DNA of 64,000 bases from Iris pallida (taxonomy: Eukaryota > Streptophyta > Magnoliopsida > Asparagales > Iridaceae), in NCBI GenBank assembly GCA_029216955.1, contig JANAVB010033217.1, forward strand, positions 1,809,059 to 1,873,058. Reading direction: 5' to 3'. The position numbers and the translations under genes were made by a program. Each line of letters opens with the position of its first letter. The first letter of the stretch is position 1. Shown piece by piece: positions 20,795-33,304 of this stretch. A model generated the notes under the pieces. That model saw only the letters and a program-made list of their open reading frames with translations. It did not search any database and had not been told where the DNA came from.

Positions 20795-21154
20795 TATACA
20801 TAAATAAAAAATATATATAGGATACAATATGACACCATGAAGAACACATCCTAACAATTCTAAAAAATCTGAGACTAAAAATAGGAATAATCCTTCACAC
20901 AAATATCAACCACATGGTGTGTCCAAAATTGGGGGTTTCCCACTAGGACACAAAATACAACACAAAGGACACTCCTCTGACCTCCAAATGGACACGAAAT
21001 GGACACAAATGGAGATACAACCATAGGGGTCATTCCTATGGGCTCAAATTAATCCTACATGCATGTAGGAATGAAATAGAAAAGAGATTATACCTCCCGG
21101 TTGATCAAATCTAAGAAAACTCCTTCCGATACGACACCGACACGAAGAGACCTC
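20784..21154. repeat. 371-bp direct duplication, copy 2
   Basis: Partner of 20261-20631, offset 523 bp. It continues into unique sequence at CCAAATGG, so this is the ancestral right-hand copy. Confidence 0.95.
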
Positions 21155-21753
21155 CAAATGGACACGAACCAAAGCCAAATCCTCCCAAACTTGGCTAGCA
21201 CCCTCTCTTCATGGAGTAGAGAAGAAATGAAGAAGATTTGGTGGAAGAAGGGATTGATTTGGAGATAAAATCAATGGTGGTTTCTCTCAAAATTTGGGAA
21301 AGAACAAGAGAGAGAAATTTGTGTGGATAATAACAAAGGAGATGATGCCCAAGCCTATCCCCTAAGGCCAGCCACCTATGGGTGGTTTGTCCCTATTTGC
21401 TAATGACCAAAATGCCCCACTTGTCCTATTAATTAATATTATAAATAGGTTTTAGGTTGAGGCTAATTTAGTCTAGTTTTAAGTCTCTAATCAACTAAAC
21501 CTATTCATGAAAAAATTAGTCTAACACACTAACTAAAATAATGTCATGTAGGCCATGCCTAACCAATGAGTGGGTCCCACTAGAGTCAAATTGAGTCTAG
21601 TTTTAAGTCTCCGATACAAGTCGAATTGAGTTGAAATTCGAACCCGACTCAAATAACCCCAAAACAATATCATAAATAATAAAATAAATTTCAAAAATAT
21701 TCAAAAATAATAAATGACCAAAATACCCCTGTTTTTGAAAACTGGGGGTGGCA

Positions 21754-23783
21754 CCTTGCGCGCCACCGCCGTGCGCCGCCAGAGCCGCCGGAGGCCGGCC
21801 ATGTGCACAGCAACCGGCCACGACAGAGCAGTCGTACCCAGTGAAATCAACAGCAGCAGTAGTGCACCAGAGTGCCATGTTTTCAGGTATAATACTCCCT
21901 CGTTTCATCATCAATTTCTGAACTAATTGGTTCATTAGAAAGACAACCTATACGAGTCTAAGTCCCTTCAAATAGTTTTTATTTTAACGCGATAGATTGT
22001 CCAAAATAAACCCTCAAAAATCCTGAAAAAACTGTTCTGAAACGAACAAAGTTTCAACTCATCGAACCTGTTTTGGAAGACATTTTACGAGAAAAATATT
22101 GGTGATTTACAAAATCCACCTGAAGGAATTTATTAACAATATATAGGATTTCAGAACCCTTTTTGTAGTTTTATTTTTTCATCGAATATATGTTGAGAAA
22201 TTTGTTTCCCAAAACAGAGAAAACCCACGTTCAAAACAATTTTAATATAGCAAATTCCTCCGATACGACGTGCGTCCCGCCAAACTGGGCAACGTGATCA
22301 TAAACCGAAAGCATCAAAAGGTGCGTATCGACTTCGTGGACGAGTGGACTTTAACGGAATTCAAATTGGTTGCGTGTGCGCAACAAATTTGATACGTATC
22401 CGTCGAAATTTACCGTATCGGCCTTTTTGCAAATTTCTCAATTACTTTGTGCACGTTCGTCAGATCTAGACGAAACTTACGCCAACAGGACTGTATCATT
22501 TTTCTGGTCTTGTATGCCAAGTTTGGTCCGATTTTGAAGCAATTGACTGGATCGTCGTTTTGTGGGCCCTACGATCCGACTCAATGGGTAATTTTGTGTA
22601 CGGCCCGCCGGAATCCAACTTTGGACATAAGGTTGAGTTCGTATCATCAAAACGAACCCATAGACGTGTAGTTTGATGACTTTAGAGACCATTGACTCTG
22701 GCACACTTTTTGGTGCAAAGCGGGTCCAACGGTGGATACTGTTTTTGACCCAAAATTACCGTTTTGCTCCTGTATCCAGAATTGGACTTAAGGACAGACA
22801 ATTTTAGCTAATTTGACTATTCTGAGAATATTGGTAATGTCTATTTTAGCATCTGGAGACTGTTGTACGAATTTGACTGTTGTGGCACACTGGGTGGTTT
22901 GGATTATCGGTTTCACTAGCAAAGGACCACAGACGAGTACAGTTTATTGTTTGTTTTCGATATTGAGCTTTACTATACCTCATTGTTAGTCAATAGATAT
23001 ATGATTTTTGTCTTTTATGTTTGTTACATTTTGTCGTGTCGGGGAGGTGAAGTACCAAGGATGTGTGATCTGACCTTATACAGTGTATACCGTGTAGACC
23101 ATGAATTATTATTGTATTATACCGTGTAGACCGTGAATTATTATTGCATTATACCATGTAGACAGTGTTTCATTATTGCTTTATATAGTGTAGACAGTGT
23201 TTTATTATTGCTTTATACAGTGTAGACAGTGTACATTATACAGTGTAGATATCGTAGACCGTGTCGTATAATTGTCCCGAGACCGATCACATATCAAAGG
23301 TACTTCAGTCAGTCGGTGAGTAGTCTTTATATTTATTTACTGTTTTTCTTTGTTTAGTTTTATTTTGTCTTTCTGTGTTTATTTTTTAAATCATATATTT
23401 GAAGGCTAACCTATGTTGTATAGTCATTTTCATATATTGAAACTGCATTCAGTGAATTGTACTCGTTCCATTCCTGACTGGAAACCAACATTTTTTAGGT
23501 TAGCTGTGGCTTCACTTAGCATCAGGAGTTACGGATGTACTTACAGATGAAAACCTAGAGATTAGCTAGATGGATGAGTTGTAGTCATTTCAATATTTGT
23601 AAGAGTTTATATTTTTCTGCAAATGTAAAACTTATGAATATTGTAAATTAAATTAATTTTGTGAATGGACATTATTTATGATTTTGAGCACTGTGGCTAT
23701 ATAGCGTTCTACCGCTGACATTGCGGCGTAGGCTGGCTTGGACACGCATTCGTATCCCGAAAAGCGGGTGCGGGTCGTGATAA
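21754..23783 (+). mobile_element. family C 5' LTR, lacking its U3
   Basis: Matches 51490-53529 almost throughout, from the GC-rich CGCCACCGCCGTGCGCC block to the end GGGTCGTGATA (ACA changed to ATA). The part equivalent to 50364-51490, with the promoter, is absent; the F2 LTR starts at the breakpoint. Confidence 0.85.
23078..23240 (+). repeat. 32-bp tandem repeat in family C LTR
   Basis: About five units with TTATAC.GTGTAGAC and ATTATTATTGC. Repeated in the 3' LTR at about 52820-52985. Confidence 0.85.
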
Positions 23784-24474
23784 ATTTTTGTGGTGGCCCA
23801 TGTAGACCAGTTTTTGCAAATTATACGAACTTGTGATAGTACTTAAGTTAGTCGTACTATTGTGAGCCTGCGACTAGGAAATGCTCATTCACGAGTTAGG
23901 ATTAATTTAATTTAAGAGAATGACTAGGAGTGTCTTATACAAATTTACCAATGGGTAGTCTTGGCCATGCAATTTAGATGAGGAGTTATTAATTTTGATA
24001 GTTTGTCAGATCCCCATAGGTACACTACTACCTCTTGATATGACGATGTGATCCAATGTGGATAGATTATTCATTTGGTGAGACAGGGCTTCCTAGAATT
24101 AATGATCTAACCTTGATAATTTGTTCAATTCCTTCTCTGTGCCTCTTTAGATATCATCATCATATCTTAGTCCGAATTGCCTATTTAGTCCCTATTTTGC
24201 CCTAAGAATTATTATTTTTTATATAATTTCTTATTCTGTTATCCATATACGAACCTCGAGTTAGTTTCGATTCAAAGTTTTTCCTCAATGGTTTGAACAC
24301 ATGAAATAGATATTAGAATGTTTGTATTTATTTTGTCTTCAGTTATTTCTTCCCTGTTCAATCTTTTATTTTAAGGGTTGAGACTGATAGGACAAATACT
24401 TACGCTTTATTTTATAGTTAACTTGCTTGAATCTCTAGAAGCTCATAAACTTTACAGATATAGTTAAAAGAATG
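23784..24474 (+). other. family C leader with tRNA-Ile type primer-binding site
   Basis: TGGTGGCCCATGTAG at 23792-23806, 8 nt after the LTR end. The rest is non-coding leader or decayed gag; no ORF supported. Confidence 0.65.
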
Positions 24475-25220
24475 TGTCACTCCCCGATCCTGGAATACGT
24501 ATTTTAATACGTAAATCGATAAATTGTATTTACCTTATATTTATACGATATTTATATGCTGTATTTCTTCATACATTTTCCAAAAATATTCGACAAAATA
24601 TTATTTCGTAATTTATTTTCTGCATTTGGGCCTACAGTTTTGGCTCATTTGGGTAACCTATTTTTGGTTCACCAATGGTTCATCTTGAACCCTTTGGTTC
24701 ATCATGAACCCTTGGGTTCAAGATTCTATATAATAACTCATCTCATTCTCTCTCTTCTCATTTTATTTTCTCTCATTTATTTTTCTCCACCAACCAAGGC
24801 AAGTGCCAACTTGCTCAAGAGATGGATCCATAAATGTTGATGTTTTCTTACAAAATTATTTGTCAAAATATGTTCTTCTCCTCATTCTATACTAGTTTAG
24901 AACTTGAAATTTTCTATTTTGAAGCTTTAATTTTTGTAGATCTAAGTTTTAACCATTTTCGGATCTTCTTGGTTTTGATCTAGCAAACTTTATTATTTTC
25001 AAGTTTTGATGGTTCCATGTTGTAGAGAATTTTATTCTACCCAATTTTGACCTTTGAAAAGTTGGATTTGGACTTATTTTGACCAAGTTATGGACTTTTG
25101 AAGCTTTGGGTTCAAACCATGGAGCTCGCGCTGTTTTGGAGAAGACAGTGAGCAGTGTGCGCGAGCTTTCTAGCTTGCGCCACTGAGCTGCGCACGCTCT
25201 TTAGCGCAGCACAGTCTAGC

Positions 25221-25458
25221 TCATACGCTGCCTTGACAAGGAGTCGTATGGACCTCATACGCTGCCTTGATGAGGAGTCGTATAGACCTCATACGCTGCC
25301 TTGACAAGGAGTCGTATAGACCTCATACGCTGCCTTGATAAGGAGTCGTATGGACCTCATACGCTGCCTTGATGAGGAGTCGTATGGACCTCATACGCTG
25401 CCTTGACAAGGAGTCGTATGGACCTCATACGCTGCCTTGATGAGGAGTCGTGTGGAGT
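25221..25458. repeat. seven 34-bp palindromic tandem units
   Basis: Units start at 25221, 25255, 25289, 25323, 25357, 25391 and 25425. Each contains a dyad: outer arms CATACG/CGTATG and inner arms CCTTG/CAAGG around one base (some units read GATGAGG). A diverged eighth copy follows. Confidence 0.95.
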
Positions 25459-25498
25459 ACATACGCTGCCTTTTGGAAGCGTATGTCTAGCATACGCT

Positions 25499-25594
25499 GA
25501 CCTGAGCGTAGCCTGACCTGAGCGTAGTCTGACCTGAGTGTAGCCTGACCTGAGCGTAGCCTGACCTGAGCGTAGCCTGACCTGAGCGTAGCCT
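25499..25594 (+). repeat. six 16-bp tandem units
   Basis: GACCTGAGCGTAGCCT at 16-bp period with two point variants. It shares the AGCGTA word with the neighbouring array and with the Tat element. Confidence 0.95.
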
Positions 25595-26343
25595 GACTTA
25601 CCTTATATTTTTATATGTATATATTATATTGCATATATATATGTAAATGTTTGAGTATGCTATATATCCTTACGCCTTTTGTCCTGAGCATGATATGAGC
25701 ACTAATGTGACCCCGGTGAACAAAGTGTTCCTACCTGATACTTGTACCTGAATGTCCCAGTTCTCGTTCATGCTCGACAAATGACTCGTAACTCCACGTG
25801 GCATATTTGCAATGATGCATTACACCAAGGAAGGTAGAACATGTTGACATACTGATTGACATGGATCCTCTCTTGGGGTACTCGTACTTGAGTACGACTT
25901 TTAGGAGGATAATCATGCAGGCAACAGCATGTGAGTCCAAGATTTTACCTAGGGTTAAACTAGGCAACTAAATATACTAGATGCATGGGGAGGGCAGAAT
26001 CCCGAGATCGTGTTATACCAGCCGCCTTGAGATATTGTCTCGACGCGCCGGCTGGTCTCCACGGATACTGTGTCATCTGCAACGAGTGGATGACTGTATC
26101 CGATTAATTCTTGCTATATATTATATGTCTTGGCAAGGTGGCCTTACGAGGGACCTGCGCTCAATGATACCTGTCTACGCGAACCCCTAGGTTGGCTAGC
26201 CTTGCTGGAAAGATACGATCTGAGGATTTTGAAATAACATGACGCGAGGATAACCTCGTCCCACTAGAAACTCGTAGACTTGATTGGCCGTGAAAACAAC
26301 TTGCTTGTATCCTATTTACCTTCCGTGACTAACTGAGGGAAGC

Positions 26344-26585
26344 GGACTGTCATGGTACGTGATCCAACCCATGTTCTTGTTTGATTGTTGGGTTGGTTAT
26401 CGTACTATGACAGGCTGTGGACCGAAGTTATGAACGGAAGACTTATTCTGGTTGTGAAGTGTTACTTCTGTGAATGACTGAGGAACATGGTCTATCATGG
26501 TACATGATCCAACCCATGTTCTTGTTTGATTGTTGGGTTGGTTATTGTGCTGCGATAGGCTATCGACCGAAGTCACGATCAGGAG
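26344..26585 (+). repeat. direct repeat pair, offset 145 bp, in solo LTR D
   Basis: Two copies of about 95 bp containing GATCCAACCCATGTTCTTG and TTGATTGTTGGGTTGGTTAT, diverged at scattered bases. A weaker third lies near 26630-26720. Confidence 0.8.
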
Positions 26586-26953
26586 ATTTTATTGTTTCTA
26601 TCTTTGAACTTATGTGAAAGTTATAGAGTACGACACGTCCTGACTCCATGCGGCACCTTTTGTCCTTGTTTGGTTGTAAGGGTGCCATATGGGTTCGAGG
26701 ATGTGGCGCTACTCTATAATAGTAGCATAAGTATTACTATATCAATCATTCTATTAACTAGGTTTTGATCTTAACTCTTGTGCCCTTTTGGCAGTAATTG
26801 CTATTCGGGGCTGACCCCGCTGGTTTTGTTTGGCCAGATCTCGTAGCAGAGCCAGAGGACACGATCTTCCTTCCTGACATCCATGGTGCATACTAGGAGC
26901 ATGGCGGTTCGGGGACTCGAGTGGGTTTCTTCTCCACCACTCCTGCTTATATT

Positions 26954-27260
26954 CACTACACCAAAACAGTCAATTCCCAACGACTATAAGCGTTAGGAAA
27001 ATTATTGCTAACGGTTTTTTACCGTTAGAAGTACGGTGTTGGAAATTTTTGCTAACGGCAAAAAACCGTTGGTAAAGTTTGTTTTCTAACGGTAAAAAAC
27101 CGTTGGCAAATTTTGTTTGCTAACGGTAAGAAACCGTTACAAAATTAAAATTCCTCACGGTAAAAAAACGTTGGGAAATGCTTTATTCCTCATGGTAAAT
27201 AGCTGTTGGGAAATGAAAATTTCTAACGGTGAAAAACCGTTGGCAAATTCACTTTCCTGT
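26954..27260. repeat. left TIR and subterminal repeats of the CACTA element
   Basis: The TIR is followed by about eight copies of TAACGGTAAAAAACCGTT-like inverted motifs. Confidence 0.9.
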
Positions 27261-28319
27261 TGGAAAAATAAATTTAGTAACACTTATAAGCGTTGGAATA
27301 ATAATATGAAAACTGTTAGAAAAATAGATTCCATTACAGTTAAAAAAAACTATAATGCCATAACCTGTAACTGAAATTCCAGATTACCAACCATATTATA
27401 GATCATCATAAGTAAACATTTCAATTAACCACTATATTTATCAAAGGAAATTAAGTGCAATATCTAGCTTTTTATAAAAGTACTTGAACACTAAACATAT
27501 CTAAATAACATAAGGTTCAATAGAGTTGTTACAACAACCATCAAAAGTAAAAAAAATTACATATATCGCACGCGATACTTTGGAAAGTTCATGTATCAGC
27601 AGTAACAAAGTAAAATTCAGTTAGAGCCTGCATTTCCATGATAACAAAGTAGAGCATCTCTTCTGCCGCTTCAATTAGAGCCTGCATTTCCATGATAACA
27701 AAGTTCATGCCTCTTCCATAAAGTTCAATTAGAGCCTGCATTTCCATAAAGTTCATGCCTCTCTTTTGCCGCTTCAATTAGAGCCTACATTTCCATGATA
27801 ACAAAGTAAAATTCAGTCCAAATTATCTAATATAAGCTAAATAATATATATATTTGGAAAGTTCATGTATCAGCATGCTTCATTTACAATAGATCAACAT
27901 ATGGCAAAGAAGTGATGTCTTCATATCTTACAAGTTGTAACAAGAAAAGTTCATGAAAAAAAAGAACAGGGAAATATAGATCAAAACGCACAATCATGTT
28001 TAGGAAACAATCCACTGTTTCCATCTGTTCCTTTTTATGTCGAAAATAATTTAGCAATCTCAATAATCCAATAGGAAACTACTCAGCACTGTTAATATAA
28101 ATCCACTCCAAATGGACTGAATCTATCATAAAAAATGCATATTAAGCATCAGATTTCTCTTAATTACACCAAAATAATATAGTTTGGAAAAATCATAAAG
28201 TCAACCCCAATATTAAGCATCAGATTTCTCTTAATTGCACCAAAATAATAGAGCCATAACATTGTTTCAATTGTGCAAAAAAAAAAGGTCATTGCAGAGA
28301 GGAGCGGGGCACTACTTAC
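27261..28319. other. non-coding CACTA interior with short tandem repeat
   Basis: 27590-27810 holds four imperfect units based on AGAGCCTGCATTTCCAT, GATAACAAAGT and TTCATGCCTCT. The rest is AT-rich with no supported gene. Confidence 0.7.
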
Positions 28320-28448
28320 TTTGGGAAACAAATTAGGGCACTCAGCAATATGTCGAGCAAGATTCACTGCAGTCTGTGAGGGAGGTGACTCCCCTACTGT
28401 GATATTGTTGAAGTAAAATGCAGCAATATGATCAACAGAAGTAGCACA
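28320..28448 (-). pseudogene. captured exon of an unidentified plant gene
   Basis: A 129-nt minus-strand segment, exactly 43 codons, open in one frame (CATSVDHIAAFYFNNITVGE..., ending CPNLFPK), with an acceptor TTTTATCAG before it and a donor GTAAGTAG after it. Composition and splice sites strongly suggest a captured exon. I do not recognise the protein. It lies next to the ceramidase exon but does not match what I know of ceramidase. Confidence 0.6.
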
Positions 28449-28681
28449 CTGATAAAATAATAGAAGTCAATGACAAAGAATTGAACATAGGTAATCATAA
28501 AAGAAGTCATGAAAAATGTTGTTGTTTATTGGTTTGTAAATATAATGGTGCAGGGCTACTATCACATTCCAAGGGCAAAACTAATATAAGATGAAATTCG
28601 CAATGTTGGTACATGCTACAAAAAGGATCTACCTTAATAATGCCAGGAAATCCTCCATATAACATCAAAGTACTATCTTAC

Positions 28682-28890
28682 CCTTATTCACAAAGATATG
28701 TCCAGGACGAAGATTATTATGGGCTTGTATGATGCTTTGCTCAATGCCATCTACAACAGCATCAAATGACTGTCGTACAAATCCAAGAGATGTAACTATA
28801 TACACAACATATTGAAGGTAACCCCCTGGCCCAGCATGCGTATGAATCCCACTGATGGCCACATTCTGTTCATTGTATAAGCCATCGTAC
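28682..28890 (-). pseudogene. captured neutral ceramidase exon
   Basis: A 209-nt minus-strand exon with acceptor TTTTTTGGCAG and donor GTAAGATAG. The translation contains SGIHTHAGPGGYLQYVVYIV, then TSLGFVRQSFDAVVDGIEQS and AHNNLRPGHIFVNKG, which match the conserved N-terminal catalytic region of plant neutral ceramidase, including the HTHAGPGG metal-site segment. The enzyme hydrolyses ceramide to sphingosine and fatty acid. Only this piece is recognisable; there is no start, active-site serine region or C-terminus, so it is a captured fragment inside the CACTA element. Confidence 0.88.
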
Positions 28891-29144
28891 CTGCCAAAAA
28901 AGGGAGCATTATGAGGTCTGCGAACTAATTCAAATGGCTGTAGTACTATTGCAAAGAAGACAAACCTTAATGTACATCGGTAATGATCGAAATTTATACA
29001 ACTCTACATAATATTGCAATAACTAAATTAAGGATGCATGTCAAATTAATATTGGAAAAGGTGTGGAACTCAAAAGAAAGACAATGATATAATTCCTACA
29101 TTTGGACCTATCTACCATGCTAAATTTTGTAATGAAAATCTGAA

Positions 29145-29960
29145 ATACCACTGAGAAAAGTATATGGCACCATTAGGAGTATAACTAAAAAAACTTGGAC
29201 ACCCAGGGTCCTCAAACTATTGAAATTCACTGTAGAAACTCTTCGCTTCAGTGACAACTACAAGGCACAAACAAAAGTTACTTGTCTTACAACTCCATAT
29301 TATCCAAGAAGGATCGTCCGTCCTGTACGATGGTACATAGTTTTATATGTCAACAAACACAAAATAAGTATAGCTGTCCACAAATTATTGAAATCCATTG
29401 TAAAAAAACTCTTCCTTCAGTGACTCCAACTACAAGGCACAAACAAAAGCTACTTGTCTTACAACTGCATATTCCTCAGGAAGGATTGTCCGTCCTGTAC
29501 AATAGTACATAATATTAGATGTCAATAAACACAAACTAAGTATAGTTGTCCTAGATACCCATTGGAAGAGTAGACATTATAGAAAAATATATAGGATCTT
29601 TACAACTTACAGTATTCCATTAAAACCTGTCCCTGACTTTTTTATGTTAGTAGCCTATCCGCATATATCTTTATTAATCCTTATGTGAACTTTCCTCTGT
29701 TAAGGAAGAAAAGTATATGGCACCATTAGGAATATAGCTAAAAAAAACTTCGATACCCAGAGTCACAAATTATTGAAATCCACTGTAAAAAAAAACTCTT
29801 CGCTTCAGTGACTCCAACTGGAAGGCACAAATAAAAGTTACTTTTCTTATGACTCCAGATTCCTCAGGAAGGATTGTCCGTCCTGTACGATGGTACATAA
29901 TATTATATGTCAACAAACACATAATAAGTATAGCTGTCCTAGATTAGACGAGTAATCAAA
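29145..29960. repeat. three copies of an approximately 200-bp CACTA-internal repeat
   Basis: Copies at about 29157-29370, 29375-29560 and 29711-29950, sharing TCAGTGACTCCAACT, AAGGCACAAACAAAAG and GGAAGGATTGTCCGTCCTGT. The first and third also share the upstream TATATGGCACCATTAGGA. Non-coding. Confidence 0.85.
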
Positions 29961-30691
29961 CAAAGACTTTAGGCTTTACCGAAAAATATATAGGATCTTT
30001 ACAACAACTTCAGTATTCCATTAAAACCTGGCCATGACTTTTTTTTTATATTAGTAGCTTATCCACAAACATCTCTATTTATACTTATGTGAACCTTCCT
30101 CAAGGAACTATTTCATGTCACTTACAAGAAAAAATCCTATGTTTCAAGAAAGAAAAGGTGTTGCATTCCCAAGAAGTAATTTTTTTTCCTTGTGTACTTT
30201 AACAAAGTGAAAGACGAACATTTTCTTGGTGAGTTTACTTATCTCCAAGTAGTGATGTCAGAAAGGGCTATTTACTTTATTCTTCGGATGATTATATATG
30301 GAAGTCAGAAACAATGGTACAACCAGGACTGGAGGTGACGGAAAGTACTTGAACTGTGTATAAGCTCTTGAATATGTGTCTAGAATAATTAATGTTTATT
30401 TAGCCATAAGCAATAAAATCAGCTGGTTGGCAGTAAGCTCATGAGTGTTGTTTTATAGAAATTTGTCTTAAAAGTCCCTCTCGAAGCAGACATCTGATAA
30501 TTTTCATCATGTTTCCTGATACCTCCCTTTCCTCTTCCCTTACATACAACACATCTGTGCTCGTTCATAATCACATCCGTTTAAGCTTTACTAAGCATTC
30601 ACATAAGGATTTTAATCTCAATTATGAGCACACGAAGATTCATTGCAACATCTAAAATTCAAAGCATAAAAAATAATTCTTATAACTACCT

Positions 30692-30774
30692 TGTCTTTAG
30701 CCTTTCAAGCACTTTGATGGTGACGAGTTGAGATGCCATACACGCATCAAGATATCTACCATGTCCCGTGGATA
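30692..30774 (-). pseudogene. possible captured exon, unidentified
   Basis: Open minus-strand segment translating as STGHGRYLDACMASQLVTIK followed by VLERLKTR, with an ATATGTAG acceptor and a GTAGTTATA donor. It may belong to the same unidentified gene as 28320-28448. Not recognised. Confidence 0.4.
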
Positions 30775-31458
30775 CTACATATGTATATTTAATTTTTAGA
30801 TTTATGTTCACTATAACATTAGAAATCTGGAATAAGAAATTTACCGAACTAAAATTTGAAACTGAATAGCTGAAATAAAGAGATCTAGTTGATCATTTTC
30901 ATTGGGTACCTTATGGTATGTGTGTTACGTAATTTATGGTGCATTATCAATATATATAAGTGTGTAACGTTATTTATGGTACATTATAGTTTATATTTTA
31001 TAAATACATCACATTTATGATTTAGTCTTATTTATCGCTAGCTAATATAATTCATTTACGCCACTTATATAACTTTGGAAAGTCAGAGGGATCATGGCAC
31101 CTCCTGCCCACCTACCCACCCCCTCTTTTCGCCATTACCAATACGATACGTACCCCTACCAGGCAATAGTGACCGATTCCAATGTTGATGCTCTCTTTCC
31201 CAGCCATTTAACATAGAACAATTGAAGGAAAAAGAGAAAGTAATGTCGACACAACAATTCGGTTGTGCCAAAAATCGACATGTTACAAAGTGGGGATAAC
31301 ACACTACAACCATTACCGTTCCTCGAGTTATATATCTATAAAATGACAACATTCATCCACCTTAATATTAAAATTATTCCTTTTAAAACTATATATCATG
31401 GTTGTACAAATACAAATAAATAAACAATTTCTATGCCATTTCTAGTTGTGTGCATATA

Positions 31459-31516
<58 letters not shown>

Positions 31517-33304
31517 ACGTGGAGAGTGGATTAGAGTTAGATTGAAGAGGAGGATATGTGTATATATATAAATAGAGGATAGCATTTGTGTGCCATGTTA
31601 ATGAGTGGCCTTGAGTATCAATGGATAGACAACATGTGTGTATCGGGAAATGTATCAGTTGGTGAGTGTTCCTGTGTAGTATGGTGTTAGTAGCATAGGG
31701 TGTAGGGGCGTATGTGTGCAATATGATGTGTGGAAGAGTGCAGCTAATAGTGGATACATTAGTAACAGCAGGCAGTGAAGAGGAGGGCAGTCTAAAGCAA
31801 CATCAGATTTGAACTGTAGCTAGACAGCAGTGTTCAAGAGCTATCAAGACAGCAGCAGTAACTGCCTTCACTGCTTAATAGCAGTAGTCTTGTACAACAG
31901 CTAGGAAGTAGAACAGGGTAGCCGTAGCACCAACTGCAACTAGATAGGTGTACAACAATAACAATAGTAGTAGCATGTTGTATTAGTACTTGCAGTGGAG
32001 AACTACAGCCTGCATGATAGTCAGTTGTGGGGGTAAATAGGGCAATAGTAGTTAGCACAGGTGTAGGTAAAGGTATGGAGTAGGGACTTATGACAAACCG
32101 AGTGCCCAAGTTGTGAACCTGTTAAACCTACTCCTAGTGTACCACATACCAGCTATTCTCAGTATCCACACTATTAAAGTTCCAAGTATCTGGTAACTCT
32201 GATAGTAACAGACCTTATTTTCAACATATTTGAATCTCATAGTCTGATCAAATTCGGTTCTGTGTATGCACCACATACCTAAACAATGACATGTCAGTAG
32301 CAAGAATAGTATATGAGAACATAGACTATACTGTTGGGCTTGAATTTCATAACTCACATTTGTTAACCAACAATTCGAACCGTTCAGTTAACCCGGGTTT
32401 TGATCTATGCCATTTCGCTAATGGACTCATTATCTCGGGATGATTGATAATAAAAGTAGGATTCATGCATGTCTCCTCCAGGAAATGACCTACAAGCTGT
32501 CATACCCCAAAAAAGGGTCCATTATGAATAATTAAAAACAGCAGACCTCATGAGTTACTGACTTGTATGCTTTGAAATGTGGCCTTCCTGAAAACAAACT
32601 GGAGGGTAAGAATGATTAACCCAAGTATCATTTCGAGATGATAATGCAAGTATCATTTCGAGATGATAATACAACTTTTTTGTCCATTGTGGTAAGAGAG
32701 AGAGAGAGGAATAGATTTTTTTGGTTATAATTGGTATCATATTTTACCAATCTTACTTTAATAGTGAACTAATTTGAATGTTCCATCTAGTCAACAACAA
32801 TAACAAGAAGCAAGCCTTTATCCCAAGCTTTCTAGGGTCGGCTATTTTAATCATTTATTTTCATTCAGCTATAAGGGCCATGTCCTCAGTAACATTAACA
32901 AAAATCACCCTTGCTCACAAAAATGATTTAGTACTCTTTTGGAATATAAAATATGTATTTAACCTTTTGCTAAGTGCATTTGTTGCTAGATTGTCTCAAA
33001 ATCTTCATATATGAATGCCATAAGAGCCACCCTTAGTATGGGTACTAGACACATTAGCGAAAACTTGCAAAGGTGTTGAATGTCTAAAAAATCAGGTGGA
33101 AGTACATCACTAAATGATAAATGTTCTTTGCAATACCATGAACTGCAGGGAGGATCATTTGGCATAACAAATTTCAATGCTTAATAGTGGGGAATGAAGA
33201 ATTATATTTACAAACAAGTTCACGTGATGAGGACGATGACCACCTCTACTTAAAGCAGAATTCTATAATAAATAAGGAAAGATCGTAAAGTTGAAAGAAT
33301 TCGC
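30775..33304. other. non-coding CACTA interior
   Basis: Contains the GT microsatellite at 31462-31515 and AT-rich sequence. A minus-strand open segment near 33000-33177 (PNDPPCSSWYCKEHLSFSD) is unassigned. No supported gene. Confidence 0.6.
31462..31515. repeat. GT microsatellite
   Basis: About 27 uninterrupted GT units. Confidence 0.97.

Noticed and set aside
31092..32357. Several minus-strand ORFs of 60-90 codons in the CACTA interior
   Set aside because: No recognisable protein, no splice context, low-complexity composition.
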